Shown here piece after piece: positions 40,712 through 50,508 of a stretch of 64,000 nucleotides of DNA (position 1 is its first letter; each line of letters begins with the position of its first letter). The stretch spans positions 558,001 through 622,000 of the forward strand of contig NZ_JTDI01000001.1 in NCBI RefSeq assembly GCF_000802225.1, given 5' to 3'. A program made the translations under genes and the position numbers. Under the pieces are notes generated by a model, which searched no databases, had not been told where the DNA came from, and saw only the letters and a program-made list of their open reading frames with translations. This stretch comes from Novosphingobium malaysiense. Its GTDB lineage: Bacteria; Pseudomonadota; Alphaproteobacteria; Sphingomonadales; Sphingomonadaceae.

Positions 40712-42942
40712 GCGTAGTAACCCCGGTATTTCTCGTAGAAGCTGGCACTATCGTGGCCGCCGAAACGAACCTGTTTGTGCATGTCGACGCCGTTGAGCAC
40801 GATGCCCAGCGCCTTGACCTTGCGAACCGGCAGTTGCCGCAATGCCGCCTTCACCACGCGGTCCATCGTCCTGCGCCAGTGAACGACCATCACGACATAA
40901 TCGGCGAGCGAGACGATCTCGCGCGATTCCGCAATCGGCAGGATCGGCGGACAATCGAGGAGAATGACGTCGAAATCGTCGCGCAGCCGTGCAATCGTCC
41001 GCTGCAGCCGTCCTCGTTCGGTCAGACGTTCCCCCTTGGCCAATGGGCGCGTGATGGGAATGATCCGCAACGAGGATTCCGCCTCCTGATATTGCGGGGC
41101 GGCCGCGGAGTTCGAATGCAGCGCTTCGTGGATCCCGAGTTCGCTGTCGTGAAGACCGAATTGCTTACTCAATTGTCTGCGGATTACGTCGCAATCGATC
41201 ACCAGCACGCGTTCATTGCCCATGGCCAGGGCGCGCCCCATGCACGCGGCGATGGTCGTCTTGCCTTCCCCGGGAACGGCAGAAGTGATGGCGATGACCT
41301 TGCCGGGAGCAGGTGCAGAATGCCGGATCGAGACGATGACGTTGCGCAGCGCTTCCGAAAATCCGCCATCGGGATGGTCGCGCACCGTCTCGAGGGGGGA
41401 GGCGGAATGAGGCTCCACCGTGCGGCAGGCGGGAACGAAACCCAGGCCGCGGATGCCCAGACGGCTTTCCACGTCGTCGAGCGTCGTCAGCCCACGATAG
41501 GAAAGCTCGGAGACAATCGCGAGCACCGCGCCGAGCATGAGCCCCACTGAAAATCCCAATGCGAGGTGAAGCGCCAGATTGGGCGATTTTGGCAGGAGGG
41601 GGGCGACCGCAGCTGAGATGAGGCGCGCCGTCGGCTGTTCGGTACCGCTACCGGCAACCACTTCGTTGTAGCGCTCGAGATAGGATTGATAGAGCGTTTG
41701 CGCGGCATCGGCGCGTTTTTCGAGATCGGCCAGCTTCACCAGTGCACTGTTATCCGTGCTTAGTTGCGCGCGGGTATCGCTGCGACTGGCGAGCAGCGAG
41801 GAAAGCCGTTGCCCGGACGCTTGCGCCCGCGATTCCAGCTTGCGGATGGAGCGGTCCACTTCCGCTCCGATCTGCCGGTCGAGATCACCGATCTGCCGAC
41901 GCACCGTGACCAGATCGGGGTTGTCGTCATAGTACCTCTGCGAAAGATCGCGTTCGTGCACCACGAGTTGCGCGCGCTGTGCCCTGAGCGTCGACACCGC
42001 GGGCGACGCAGCTGCCTCGCCCACCCTGTCAGCACCGCCGGTTCGCCGCTGCGACAGGGCGCTGGAAAGCGCGGCCTGGTCCCGAGCGGCTTCGGCCCGG
42101 GCTGCGGCTATCTGCTGGTTGTAGGTGGAAATCTCTTGCTCTGTCAGGCTCGTAGCGGCCGAACTGAGCAGACCCGTATCCACGCGATAGGCCTGCACTG
42201 CCGCAAACGCCTTGTTCGCCGCCCGGCGTAATTCGTCGACGCGGGTTTGAAGGACCCGTGCGGCGGTCCGGCTGGTTCGCGCCCGTTCCCTGGCATCGTC
42301 TGTCGTAAACAGGCGCGCATAGGTGTTGGCGATCAGGGCTGCCCGCTCCGGATCGGAATCCTCGAAAGCGATCCGCAGATTGAAGGAATTGCCGACCCGC
42401 GCCACGTTGAGGCGATCGATCAGGTGCGTGACGGCCTTTTCCCGGAAGGCCGACGTGTCTTCGCCGGGATCGGTAGCCTGCCCGCCGACATGCATGCCCA
42501 GGGAGGACAGGATATTGTCGATCGCCGAGCGTGGCTCGACGACTACCGCGTAAAACGCCGCGTCGTTCAATAGCCCAGAGGTCGCCAGCACCTGTCCGGC
42601 CATCTCTCGCGACAGGATCAGCTCCATCTGGGTTTCCACGTCTTCGGATCGCGTCGGGCCTTCCGTCCCATCCGGCCGACTCTCGGGTACGAGGTCGGTG
42701 GGCTTCGTGATCATCACGACATCGGCGCTGGCGCGGTAGATACGCGGCAAGGCCGAGGTCCAAATCAGCGTCAGTCCGAGACAGAGCGCGAGTGTAAGGA
42801 GCAGCACGCCACGGCGGCGACGCAGCATCGCCAGGAGGAATTGCACCGTGATGTGCTCTTCCGAAGAGCGATAGGATTCCGCGCTTTCGGCGATAACCGG
42901 CGGAAGCCCGCCTTCCGATCGATAGAGCGCCGGAAGATTCAC
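40708..42942 (-). CDS. Wzc-type polysaccharide co-polymerase / BY-family tyrosine kinase
   Basis: A 744-aa inner-membrane protein. The Wzz domain lies between TM1 (RRGVLLLTLALCLGLTLIW, about 44-62) and TM2 (LALHLALGFSVGLMLGAVLA), with a long periplasmic coiled coil. The cytosolic kinase has Walker A SAVPGEGKTTIA, Walker A' VLVIDCDVIRRQ and Walker B VILLDCPPIL. The C-terminal tyrosine cluster (FYEKYRGYYA; Tyr736, 739, 742, 743) is the autophosphorylation site. It controls chain length and export with Wza. The GTG at 42942 is chosen for GGGGAGAG five bases before it. Confidence 0.92.
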   Translation of the reverse strand: MNLPALYRSEGGLPPVIAESAESYRSSEEHITVQFLLAMLRRRRGVLLLTLALCLGLTLIWTSALPRIYRASADVVMITKPTDLVPESRPDGTEGPTRSEDVETQMELILSREMAGQVLATSGLLNDAAFYAVVVEPRSAIDNILSSLGMHVGGQATDPGEDTSAFREKAVTHLIDRLNVARVGNSFNLRIAFEDSDPERAALIANTYARLFTTDDARERARTSRTAARVLQTRVDELRRAANKAFAAVQAYRVDTGLLSSAATSLTEQEISTYNQQIAAARAEAARDQAALSSALSQRRTGGADRVGEAAASPAVSTLRAQRAQLVVHERDLSQRYYDDNPDLVTVRRQIGDLDRQIGAEVDRSIRKLESRAQASGQRLSSLLASRSDTRAQLSTDNSALVKLADLEKRADAAQTLYQSYLERYNEVVAGSGTEQPTARLISAAVAPLLPKSPNLALHLALGFSVGLMLGAVLAIVSELSYRGLTTLDDVESRLGIRGLGFVPACRTVEPHSASPLETVRDHPDGGFSEALRNVIVSIRHSAPAPGKVIAITSAVPGEGKTTIAACMGRALAMGNERVLVIDCDVIRRQLSKQFGLHDSELGIHEALHSNSAAAPQYQEAESSLRIIPITRPLAKGERLTERGRLQRTIARLRDDFDVILLDCPPILPIAESREIVSLADYVVMVVHWRRTMDRVVKAALRQLPVRKVKALGIVLNGVDMHKQVRFGGHDSASFYEKYRGYYA

Positions 42943-43159
42943 CCGATCTCTCCCCGCATCATGTGAGGACTGCCGTGCCGATGCCGGCACCGGACGTGGT
43001 GAACCGGCAGAGGCGCGTTTGAGCCCTTGTATCCAGACACCACGGCGGCTCCCCAAGACGATACCAGTTTGACGAACCCGCCCTTCATCCGGTTGGTAGA
43101 TCCCACAAGACAACTGACCTGCGGCCGCAGCAGCCACAGAACATTTCCCCAATCCGCCC

Positions 43160-43186
43160 AAAAACTGAAAGCAGGTATTACCCTGC
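43160..43186 (-). terminator. Weak hairpin after the HlyD gene
   Basis: On the minus strand, GCAGG-GTAATA-CCTGC is followed by TTTCAGTTTTT. The stem is only 5 bp. It may partly separate the secretion genes from wzc. Otherwise the roughly 280 bases between them show nothing recognisable. Confidence 0.35.
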
Positions 43187-43222
43187 AGAAAGTCCTTGAA
43201 CGCGTCGCAGAAGCTACTCCAC

Positions 43223-44584
43223 CTACTCGCGCAGTGCGCGATTGAATTGATCCGAAAGCGGGCGAACTATGTATTGCAGGATTGTCCGCTCCTGGGTCCG
43301 AATGAATACTTCGACCGGCATGCCGACGGACAGACGCGCGTCACCAAGCTTTTCACGTTCTTCCTCCGGAATGGACACAGTGGCCGAATAAAATGCAGCA
43401 TTCGTGGCCCGGTCGATCGAACGGTCGGCAGCGACACGGGTCACCTTTCCTTCCAACTCGGGAGTCGTGCGCATGTTGAGCGCCGTGAACCGCATGTGGG
43501 CAGATTGTCCGACCGCGACGCTGTCTATGTCGGTCACCCGAACTTGCGCACGCACTACGAGGCGATCGGCGTCGGGTACGATCTCCATCAACGGCTCACC
43601 GGCCGGCACGACGCTGCCAATGGTGCGCACCTGAAGCTTGTCGACGATGCCGTTCTGCGGGGCACGTATCGCGGTGCGTTCGTTCTGGTCGCTCGCCACG
43701 ACATCTTCCTTGCGCAAGTCGGCAATGGCGGCCTGCACCTGCCCCAGCTCAAGCGCAGCCCGGCTCTTGGCAGCGCTGTTCACGGCGGCCATCTGAGCCT
43801 GCAGTTCCCCGATGCGAGCTCGCGCCTGCGCTATGGCGGAGCGGGCTGCGCTCCGTTGCGCCTTGACGCCCACCGCCGACCGTTCGAGTGCATTCAACCT
43901 GTCGAGAGTCGTCAGGCGGTCCTCGTAGAGCTCGCGGGTCTGCGCCAGTTCCTCGCGGATGAGGTCCTCCTGCCGCTCGTACGCCTGCGCCTGACTGGCG
44001 CTGGTCTCGATCCGGGCCTGGGCCTGCGCGATCTGGGCCTGCAATTGCCGGATCTGGTCCGCCCGAGCCTGGCGAGCGAGGGCAAAGCTGCGGCGCTCGT
44101 CCGCGAGAATGCCGGACACCGCGGGATCCCCTGACCGCCGCAGCAATTCCCCGGCAAAGGTGACCGACGCCGCGCCGCCCTGGACCGCCCGCAAACGCGC
44201 AGCCTTTGCCAACAGCTGGTTCAGCCCGACGCCCGTGTATTCAGCCGCGGCGCCTGAGACGGTATCGTCCAGCCGGATGAGCACCTGCCCCCTGTCGACA
44301 TGATCGCCGTCCTCGACGAGAATATCCGCGACGACGCCGCCGAAGGGATGCGAAATCTCTTTCACGTGCGATTCCACGGACACTTCACCCGGCGCGATCA
44401 CTGCACCGGCCATGGGCAGAAAGGCGATCAGCCCGCCGACGCCGAAGACCAGCGCGGCAACCGCGCCAAGGCCTAGACGAACCAGCCGCGACAGCCCCTG
44501 CTCCGCCCGCCGCGAGAATCCTGCGCCAGCCGTTTTCGGCTCACCGGTCGGAGCCGCTTCGACAAGAGGCATCGTCTGGCTCAT
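43223..44584 (-). CDS. Type I secretion membrane fusion protein (HlyD/PrtE family)
   Basis: A 453-aa periplasmic adaptor. One TM helix (about 39-60, VAALVFGVGGLIAFLPMAGA), a biotinyl-lipoyl-like motif (GGVVADILVEDGDHVDRGQV), a long alpha-helical hairpin with coiled coil (about 150-290), and a C-terminal beta-barrel with the family signature around SVGMPVEVFIRT. It bridges the ABC transporter and TolC. The ATG overlaps the stop of the ABC gene (ATGA). Similar PrtD/PrtE (AtrB/AtrD) pairs occur in sphingan biosynthesis clusters. Confidence 0.93.
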   Translation of the reverse strand: MSQTMPLVEAAPTGEPKTAGAGFSRRAEQGLSRLVRLGLGAVAALVFGVGGLIAFLPMAGAVIAPGEVSVESHVKEISHPFGGVVADILVEDGDHVDRGQVLIRLDDTVSGAAAEYTGVGLNQLLAKAARLRAVQGGAASVTFAGELLRRSGDPAVSGILADERRSFALARQARADQIRQLQAQIAQAQARIETSASQAQAYERQEDLIREELAQTRELYEDRLTTLDRLNALERSAVGVKAQRSAARSAIAQARARIGELQAQMAAVNSAAKSRAALELGQVQAAIADLRKEDVVASDQNERTAIRAPQNGIVDKLQVRTIGSVVPAGEPLMEIVPDADRLVVRAQVRVTDIDSVAVGQSAHMRFTALNMRTTPELEGKVTRVAADRSIDRATNAAFYSATVSIPEEEREKLGDARLSVGMPVEVFIRTQERTILQYIVRPLSDQFNRALRE

Positions 44585-46326
44585 CCCTCTACCCGTTCCG
44601 GCCTGGAACCGCGATCATCCTCGCCGCGCGAGATTGCCGCAGGCTTCTGCATTCGTGCCTCGAACTCCTCGCGCGTTTCGAAGCGCTGACGCTGCCCATT
44701 CTGCATCACCATGATGTGGCTAACATGGGCGACGACGCTCGGCCTATGGGCAATGACCAGGACTATTCCGCCCCGTTCCCGCACCCCCTTTATCGCCATG
44801 CCGAGAGCCGTTTCCCCGTCGTAGTCGAGGTTGCTGTTAGGCTCGTCGAGCACGACGAGAAACGGGTCCCCGTAGAGTGCGCGCGCCAACGCAATCCGTT
44901 GCTGCTGACCTGCGGAAAGACCTCCTCCATGCGACCCGATCACGTGATCGTAGCCGCCCTCGAGCCGCACGATCAGTTCGTGGCAATCCGCCGCCCGGGC
45001 CGCTTCGAGAACCGCTTGCGGGTCCGCGTCGGCCCGGAAGCGTGCGATGTTCTGGGCAATGGTGCCTTCGAACAGTTCGATGGACTGGGGAACATAACCG
45101 ACAATCCGGGCGATCTGATCGGAGGACCACTGGTCCAGCGTGGCCCCGTCGAGACGGACCGATCCGCGCAGAATGGGCCATATCCCGCAGAGCACGCGCG
45201 CCAGCGTCGTCTTGCCCGAACCGCTGGGCCCGACCACCGCCAGCGCGTCGCCTGCCGACAAGTCGAAGCTGACGTCGGCCAGCGTGACCGTCCGCGTGCC
45301 CGGCGGTGCGGCCGTCACGCGCGACACGCGAAGATTGGCCTTTGGGTATTCCAACCCCATTGGTTCGATCCGGTGGGGGACGGCCTTCAACAGGTCTCTG
45401 ACCCGGCCCAGCGCCTGCCGGCTGCTGACCATGCCCTTCCAATTGGCAATCACCTGCTCGACCGGCGCAAGGGCACGCGAGGACAGGATGGAACTGGCGA
45501 TGATGATGCCTCCGGTCGCGCTGCCGCGAATTACCAGATAGGCACCCAGCGCCAAGGTCGCAGACTGCAGCAACAGGCGGAACGCCTTGGTAATGCCGGA
45601 CATTGTGCTGGAAAGGGAGGAAAAGCGATCGTTTGCCCGGAGGTAGGCCGCTTCCACCGCGTGCCATTCCCCGCGCCGCGCCCCGGCCATGCCCAAAGCC
45701 TTGAGCGTTTCGGCATTGCGCAGCGTCGCCTCGGCGAGATCCGCGCGCCGCGCTCCGCTGCGCATGGTCTCGACAGCGAGCGGTGCAGTCAGCCGGTTGT
45801 TGAGCAGCATCAGCGAGACCAGCACCAGTACGCCAAGGAGGGCGAGCAGCCCCAACGACCAGTGGAAGACGCTCAAGATCAACAGGTAGACGACGATCCA
45901 CGGCAGATCGAGAATGGCCAGCGGCCCCGGACCGGACAGGTAACTGCGTGCGGTATCGATATCGCGCACCATCTGTGTCCCGTTGGGCATGGCTCCGCGG
46001 CTGAGCTCGTAGCGTGATATCACGTCGAGTACGCGGTCGCTGATGGAACGCATGAACAGCGAGCCCACGTGGACCATGATCCGGCCGCGCACCACGTCGA
46101 GAACAGCCTGAAAAGCGTAGGCGACCGCCACCATCACCAGCAGACTGACCAGAGACGGCACGCTGCGGCTCGGCAAGACGTCGTCGTATGTCAGGAGCAT
46201 GAAGAAGGAGCCCGACAGGAGCAGCACGTTATAGACGCTGCTGATCGCCGCCACGGGCAAAAGTACACGGCGCAGCGGCGCCATGGCCGTTTTCAATTCA
46301 CCGGAGAGCCGGCCCGCCAGGATCAC
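44581..46326 (-). CDS. Type I secretion ABC transporter (PrtD family)
   Basis: A 581-aa fused permease-ATPase. Six membrane helices lie in the N-terminal 310 residues. The ATPase has Walker A VGPSGSGKTTLARVL, signature LSAGQQQR, Walker B FLVVLDEPNSNLD and the H-loop VLVIAHRPSV. There is no peptidase C39 domain, as expected for exporters of RTX proteases. It is the likely exporter of the two RTX proteins at 29-33 kb. The GTG start has GGAGG 7 bases upstream. It is divergent from the TolC gene. Confidence 0.94.
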   Translation of the reverse strand: MILAGRLSGELKTAMAPLRRVLLPVAAISSVYNVLLLSGSFFMLLTYDDVLPSRSVPSLVSLLVMVAVAYAFQAVLDVVRGRIMVHVGSLFMRSISDRVLDVISRYELSRGAMPNGTQMVRDIDTARSYLSGPGPLAILDLPWIVVYLLILSVFHWSLGLLALLGVLVLVSLMLLNNRLTAPLAVETMRSGARRADLAEATLRNAETLKALGMAGARRGEWHAVEAAYLRANDRFSSLSSTMSGITKAFRLLLQSATLALGAYLVIRGSATGGIIIASSILSSRALAPVEQVIANWKGMVSSRQALGRVRDLLKAVPHRIEPMGLEYPKANLRVSRVTAAPPGTRTVTLADVSFDLSAGDALAVVGPSGSGKTTLARVLCGIWPILRGSVRLDGATLDQWSSDQIARIVGYVPQSIELFEGTIAQNIARFRADADPQAVLEAARAADCHELIVRLEGGYDHVIGSHGGGLSAGQQQRIALARALYGDPFLVVLDEPNSNLDYDGETALGMAIKGVRERGGIVLVIAHRPSVVAHVSHIMVMQNGQRQRFETREEFEARMQKPAAISRGEDDRGSRPERVEG

Positions 46327-46565
46327 GATCGGGCCTCCACCGCCGCCACCGCGATGAAGCCCGTCCCCCTGCCCAATTTCCGGGCTGTTCCCGTATTCGG
46401 ACCAGCGGCATCTCCTTTCCTGAGCCGCCGGTACATGCGCTCGACCATAAATACGTCCTGTCCGGAACCATCTCTGGCTGCACCAGAACAGGGTATTTTC
46501 TAAACCACCAGAAACAATACATCAGGTTTGGGCAGTATAGGTGCCGAAAACACCGACTTCTGAGA

Positions 46566-48089
46566 ATGTATAGGGATTATTACTTGTCCATATCTACCTA
46601 CAGGATGGTTGTAACAGCCCTTTCCCTGACGTATTCGTCAGGTGCCGCACATGCGGACACCCTCGAGCAGGCGCTTTCTACGGCATACCAAGGCAACCCG
46701 GAAATCCAGGCAAACCGCGACTTGCTGAGCGCCGCCGATGAGGGCGTTGTTCAGGCCCAGGCCGCCTATGGACCGACGCTCAGCGTGAACGCGCGCCACG
46801 CCTTCACGACGGCACGCACGCGTGGCCCCCTAATCCCGTCTTCGAACGATGGCTTCGCCACCTCGGCCGAAGCGGACCTTTCCCAGCCCCTTTTCACGTC
46901 GGGCCGCCTCGCCGCCAATCTCGATGCTGCCCGCGCCACCCGCTCCGGCGAGCGAGCGAGGCTGAGGGCCAGAAGCCAACAGCTGATCCTCGATGTCGTG
47001 ACGGCCTATGTCTCGTTGCAACGTGACATCGAGCTTCATGGCGTTGCAGTGGAAATATACCGACTGCTGAAGCAGCAGCGAGACGTCACAGTCGCGCGCT
47101 ATCGCTTGCGGGATTCCACCCGGCCCGACGTCGACCAGACCGCCAACAGGGCGCATTTGGCTGCTGGCCGCGTCATCGCGGCCCGCGCCACGGTCGAAAC
47201 AAGCGCGGCGCGATATCGCAATCTGGTGGGCCGATATCCGAACACGCTCGCCCCCCTGCCGCAATTGCCGGTCGTGCCTGCCTTGGCCACGCTTTATGCG
47301 CAAGCCGAGAGGCGCAATCCGACCCTCGCTGAAGCAAAGTTCGCAGAACGGCGCTCACGCGCCCTCGTCGGCGCCGCGCGGGCGCAGATGCTTCCCCAGG
47401 TGAGCGCCTTTGCATCCGCCGCGCGCATTCCTCTAAGCCCCTATCGGAACCGATTCCGCGAGGAATCTGCCGTGGCCGGGGTCAGCCTGACAATGCAGAT
47501 TTACTCGGGTGGTCGGCAGTCTTCCGCCTTGCGCGAAGCGATAGACCGCAACCTGGCGGATCAGCAACTCGTCGAACAGGCGCGACGCGACATGCGGGAA
47601 GCACTGGCCACGGACTGGAGCCTGCTGCAGGCGGCGGATACCGCTCTGCCGCGTTACCAAGAAGCAGTACGCGCCGCCGAACGCGCACTGAGAGGCGTAA
47701 AGACCCAGGAAACCTCTGGAATCAGGACCTTGCGAGATGTCCTCGACGTAACCAACGACCTTCTCAACGCCCGAACCGCCGCCGTGCAGACCCGTGCCGA
47801 AAGATACTTGCTCCACGTGGCGGTGCTGCGCGATGCCGGCGTCCTGACGCTCGGGCTCTTCGCGCGACTTCCCGCTTACGATCCCGGCCGACGTCGATCC
47901 GGAGCGGGCGAACTGGCGGGATTCCCCTTGCGCCCGATCCTCGAGCCGGTCGACCGCCTCCTGCTCGACGAAGGGGTCCCGACTGCTCCCGTCAAGGTGG
48001 AGAACACAGCAACTTTCGACTTCCAAGAACAGGCAAGTCCGCTTGCACCTCGCGTTGGCGAAAACACATCGACACCGGATGACAATTGA
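46566..48089 (+). CDS. TolC-family outer-membrane secretion channel
   Basis: A 507-aa OEP-family protein with a short signal peptide (cleavage after AAHA). The duplicated TolC repeat is visible: DTLEQALSTAYQGNPEIQAN at the start and ATLYAQAERRNPTLAEAKFA in the second half. Long helices (about 120-200 and 330-420) form the tunnel. The C-terminal tail of about 90 residues is Pro/Arg-rich and has no counterpart in E. coli TolC. Together with the divergent PrtD/HlyD genes it completes a type I system. A second in-frame ATG at 46605 would give a shorter signal peptide. Confidence 0.9.
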   Translation: MYRDYYLSISTYRMVVTALSLTYSSGAAHADTLEQALSTAYQGNPEIQANRDLLSAADEGVVQAQAAYGPTLSVNARHAFTTARTRGPLIPSSNDGFATSAEADLSQPLFTSGRLAANLDAARATRSGERARLRARSQQLILDVVTAYVSLQRDIELHGVAVEIYRLLKQQRDVTVARYRLRDSTRPDVDQTANRAHLAAGRVIAARATVETSAARYRNLVGRYPNTLAPLPQLPVVPALATLYAQAERRNPTLAEAKFAERRSRALVGAARAQMLPQVSAFASAARIPLSPYRNRFREESAVAGVSLTMQIYSGGRQSSALREAIDRNLADQQLVEQARRDMREALATDWSLLQAADTALPRYQEAVRAAERALRGVKTQETSGIRTLRDVLDVTNDLLNARTAAVQTRAERYLLHVAVLRDAGVLTLGLFARLPAYDPGRRRSGAGELAGFPLRPILEPVDRLLLDEGVPTAPVKVENTATFDFQEQASPLAPRVGENTSTPDDN

Positions 48090-48371
48090 TTCCGGGCATT
48101 CGCTCGAAAATGGAGTCGATTTCGTCGCGCTCTTGACGCCCCCTCGCGCTGACACCCTCGGTCTGGACCGAGCCGAAAGCTATTGGCGCAAGCGGCTGGC
48201 AAAGCCCCAGAAAACTCATGCCAGGACGGAATCCGGGAACCCCTCTCGCCTCACCGAGGTTTGCATGATGTATAAGTGTGCAAACCGGCGTATATTCCGC
48301 TTCACACTATGGTAGTGGCCTTGCGCCTAACAAGAGACCAGACGTTGCATATTCCGGAGCGGAGAAGTCGC

Positions 48372-48503
48372 ATGGACAGGCTCACTCGTCGTCAGACTAC
48401 CTCATCGCGATTCCATCTGGGCGACAGGATTTCGTACACGGGCTGGATCACGGCTGTCACGGCAGGACTGTGCCTTTGGGCCCTGATATTTGCGCTCGTA
48501 TAA
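48372..48503 (+). CDS. 43-aa single-TM membrane protein
   Basis: A basic N-terminus (MDRLTRRQTTSSRFHLGDRI) followed by one hydrophobic helix (GWITAVTAGLCLWALIFALV). GGAGAAG lies 6 bases before the ATG. GGAAC-N17-GGTT at 48236-48261, about 100 bases upstream, is close to the EcfG promoter consensus, so it may be a stress-induced small membrane protein. Family not recognised. The rest of the 48,090-48,371 gap shows nothing else. Confidence 0.45.
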   Translation: MDRLTRRQTTSSRFHLGDRISYTGWITAVTAGLCLWALIFALV

Positions 48504-48545
48504 GGATTCGACGCTGATGCCCGCCAACTTGTCCGGAGCGGTCCG

Positions 48546-49271
48546 TCAGTAGGCTCCGCGGGAAAAGACCACGACGGGAACGGTCTTGCACAGCAGCCAC
48601 GCGTCCAACGCCAGACTCTTGCGCTGGCTGTAGGTTACGTCCATCGCCACACGGCTCTGAAAGGAGACGTCGCTTCTGCCGCTGGTCTGCCACAAGCCGG
48701 TAAGGCCGGGCCGGACATTGCAATAATGGATGAAATGGCGTCCGTAGTGATCCACTTCGGCTTCCACGATGGGCCGCGGCCCGACAATGCTCATGTCCCC
48801 CATCAGCACGTTGATGAGTTGCGGAAACTCGTCCAGGCTCAGCTTGCGCATGAATGCGCCGACCCGCGTCACGCGCGGATCGCATTTCAGCTTGCGCATC
48901 GCCTCCCATTCACGCTGCGCTTCCGGATCGGATGCCAGGTGACGATCAAGGATGGCATCCCCGTCCAGCTTCATCGAGCGGAACTTGTAACAGTTGAAAA
49001 AGCGGCCCCTGTAGCCGATCCGCCGGTGCACGAAGAAGATCGGTCCCGGATCGCTGACGAACACGACGACGGCCAGCAGAGTAAGGAAGGGGAGCACGAC
49101 AATCAGGACCGCCGATGCAACGAGGATATCGAAGCTGCGCCAGGCATAGACCTCGCGACGGGATACGGGCCTGGGCGCAAGACAGATCCTGTCCCGGCGC
49201 TGCGCGTTGCCGTTTTGATGATCGAGTGCCCCTGCCGATGTGACGGCATTCGAATCAGCCGTGTTCGCCAC
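48546..49271 (-). CDS. Priming sugar-phosphate transferase (WcaJ/ExoY type)
   Basis: A 241-aa bacterial sugar transferase that places the first sugar-1-phosphate on undecaprenyl phosphate. One membrane-embedded helix ([20 protein letters not shown]) is followed by the catalytic domain: [40 protein letters not shown] (Asp-Glu catalytic pair), [10 protein letters not shown], and [16 protein letters not shown]. It is of the short single-helix class. The GTG at 49271 follows GGGAGGAG; a GTG at 49295 is possible. An AT-rich region lies upstream. Confidence 0.92.
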   Translation of the reverse strand: MANTADSNAVTSAGALDHQNGNAQRRDRICLAPRPVSRREVYAWRSFDILVASAVLIVVLPFLTLLAVVVFVSDPGPIFFVHRRIGYRGRFFNCYKFRSMKLDGDAILDRHLASDPEAQREWEAMRKLKCDPRVTRVGAFMRKLSLDEFPQLINVLMGDMSIVGPRPIVEAEVDHYGRHFIHYCNVRPGLTGLWQTSGRSDVSFQSRVAMDVTYSQRKSLALDAWLLCKTVPVVVFSRGAY

Positions 49272-49295
49272 TTGCTCCTCCCTGAAGTCGGACAC

Positions 49296-49527
49296 CGGAA
49301 ATGAATTCCAGCATTACGAACCAAGGCTAGCATTGGCTATTTCGCATCCGCAACGAGAGTTATATTCGGTTTGGCCCTACATTAAATCCATAAATATTTA
49401 GGCTATACCGAGACATTCAAGTATTAAACCATAGGTTGGAATATATAGATTGGGCGTTTTGGCGACAAAGGTTACCCGGTATCGGACCATGTTTGTCGCA
49501 TCGCGGAATGCTAGGCCTTCCGCGAAA
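49296..49527. other. AT-rich intergenic region upstream of the priming transferase
   Basis: About 230 bases with strongly AT-rich patches (TAAATCCATAAATATTTAGG near 49,384; GGAATATATAGATTGGG near 49,439). No gene is supported. It separates two minus-strand genes, so the promoter of the priming transferase should lie here. It resembles in composition the regions before the two RTX genes. Confidence 0.45.
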
Positions 49528-50319
49528 CTACGCCTTCCCCCTGTCCTCACTATAGAGGTCGCAAAGACGCAGGTACCTGTCTTCACATTGCGCAGCGAGC
49601 TCGGGCGGAATTTCCAGCGGCGCATCTGCGTGAGGATCGTGAAGCCGCGGTTCGATACGCGCATACCGCCCGCTGGTCAGCGGATCGCCGCCACCGCCCT
49701 GCCGCGAGGCAGGGGGGCTGTCGTAGCGGTTCACAAGCGGAGGCACCAATTTCAGCCGCGCCGAGATCGCGGCAAGCTGGCGTGCCGGGTCGCGAAGAAG
49801 TGCCTTGTGCGTGAGGCCGATGCGCCGATCGGGAGGAAAACGACGCCATAGCGTCTCGAGGGCAGCGAGCCGCTCAACATAGTAAGCGGCCGCGGCCTCC
49901 TGCGTCCGGTACTCGTTCTTGCCCACCCGCCGGAAAAGCTTGACGATCGAGCGAATGGCGTCGCCCGGCCGGCGCACCATGAAAACGGCGCGCGCATGGA
50001 AGAACTCGGGCGGGGCTTCAAGGTCGTATCGCGAATGGAGAACCTTGTCGAAGAGGTAGTCTGCCTGCGGTTTTCGGCCTCCGCGGCGAAGTTGGTTGAG
50101 AGCGAGTTGCCCGAGCGCCGCTCGCCCGTCATGGCGGACATGCGTCTCTCCGTATCCGCTGACATCCGGCCTGGAGCACAGGATGTTCGAAAGTGCTGTC
50201 GACCCGCAGCGCATGTGCGCCAGCACGAACAGGCAGTTACGATAGCGATATTGCCGGGCGGAATGGCTGATCAACCAACCCGCGGCTCGCTTTCCAGTGT
50301 TTCGCAGTACATGAGCCAT
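49528..50319 (-). CDS. Sulfotransferase-like protein, second copy
   Basis: A 263-aa sulfotransferase-fold protein with 5'-PAPS loop FVLAHMRCGSTALSNILCSR (about 31-50) and 3'-phosphate site VFMVRRPGDAIRSIVKLFRR (about 112-131). It is distinct from the first sulfotransferase in the cluster. It stands alone between the priming transferase and the divergent flippase gene. A polysaccharide acceptor is likely from context but not shown. Confidence 0.82.
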   Translation of the reverse strand: MAHVLRNTGKRAAGWLISHSARQYRYRNCLFVLAHMRCGSTALSNILCSRPDVSGYGETHVRHDGRAALGQLALNQLRRGGRKPQADYLFDKVLHSRYDLEAPPEFFHARAVFMVRRPGDAIRSIVKLFRRVGKNEYRTQEAAAAYYVERLAALETLWRRFPPDRRIGLTHKALLRDPARQLAAISARLKLVPPLVNRYDSPPASRQGGGGDPLTSGRYARIEPRLHDPHADAPLEIPPELAAQCEDRYLRLCDLYSEDRGKA

Positions 50320-50508
50320 GGCCAGAACCCTACACTAGGGCATCGATTTCCAGCTCGCAAATTGCTCCATCCCGGCGGGAGTTCGCGTTCGCTTCCCTGC
50401 CGCCGATGGTAAGTTTGCCGGGCCGGCGCTGCCTTCCTTTTGCAAATGCGCCCGGGCGCAACCGGCGAAACAGCCTTCGCATCCCAATTCCACTTGCGGG
50501 GAACGCAC

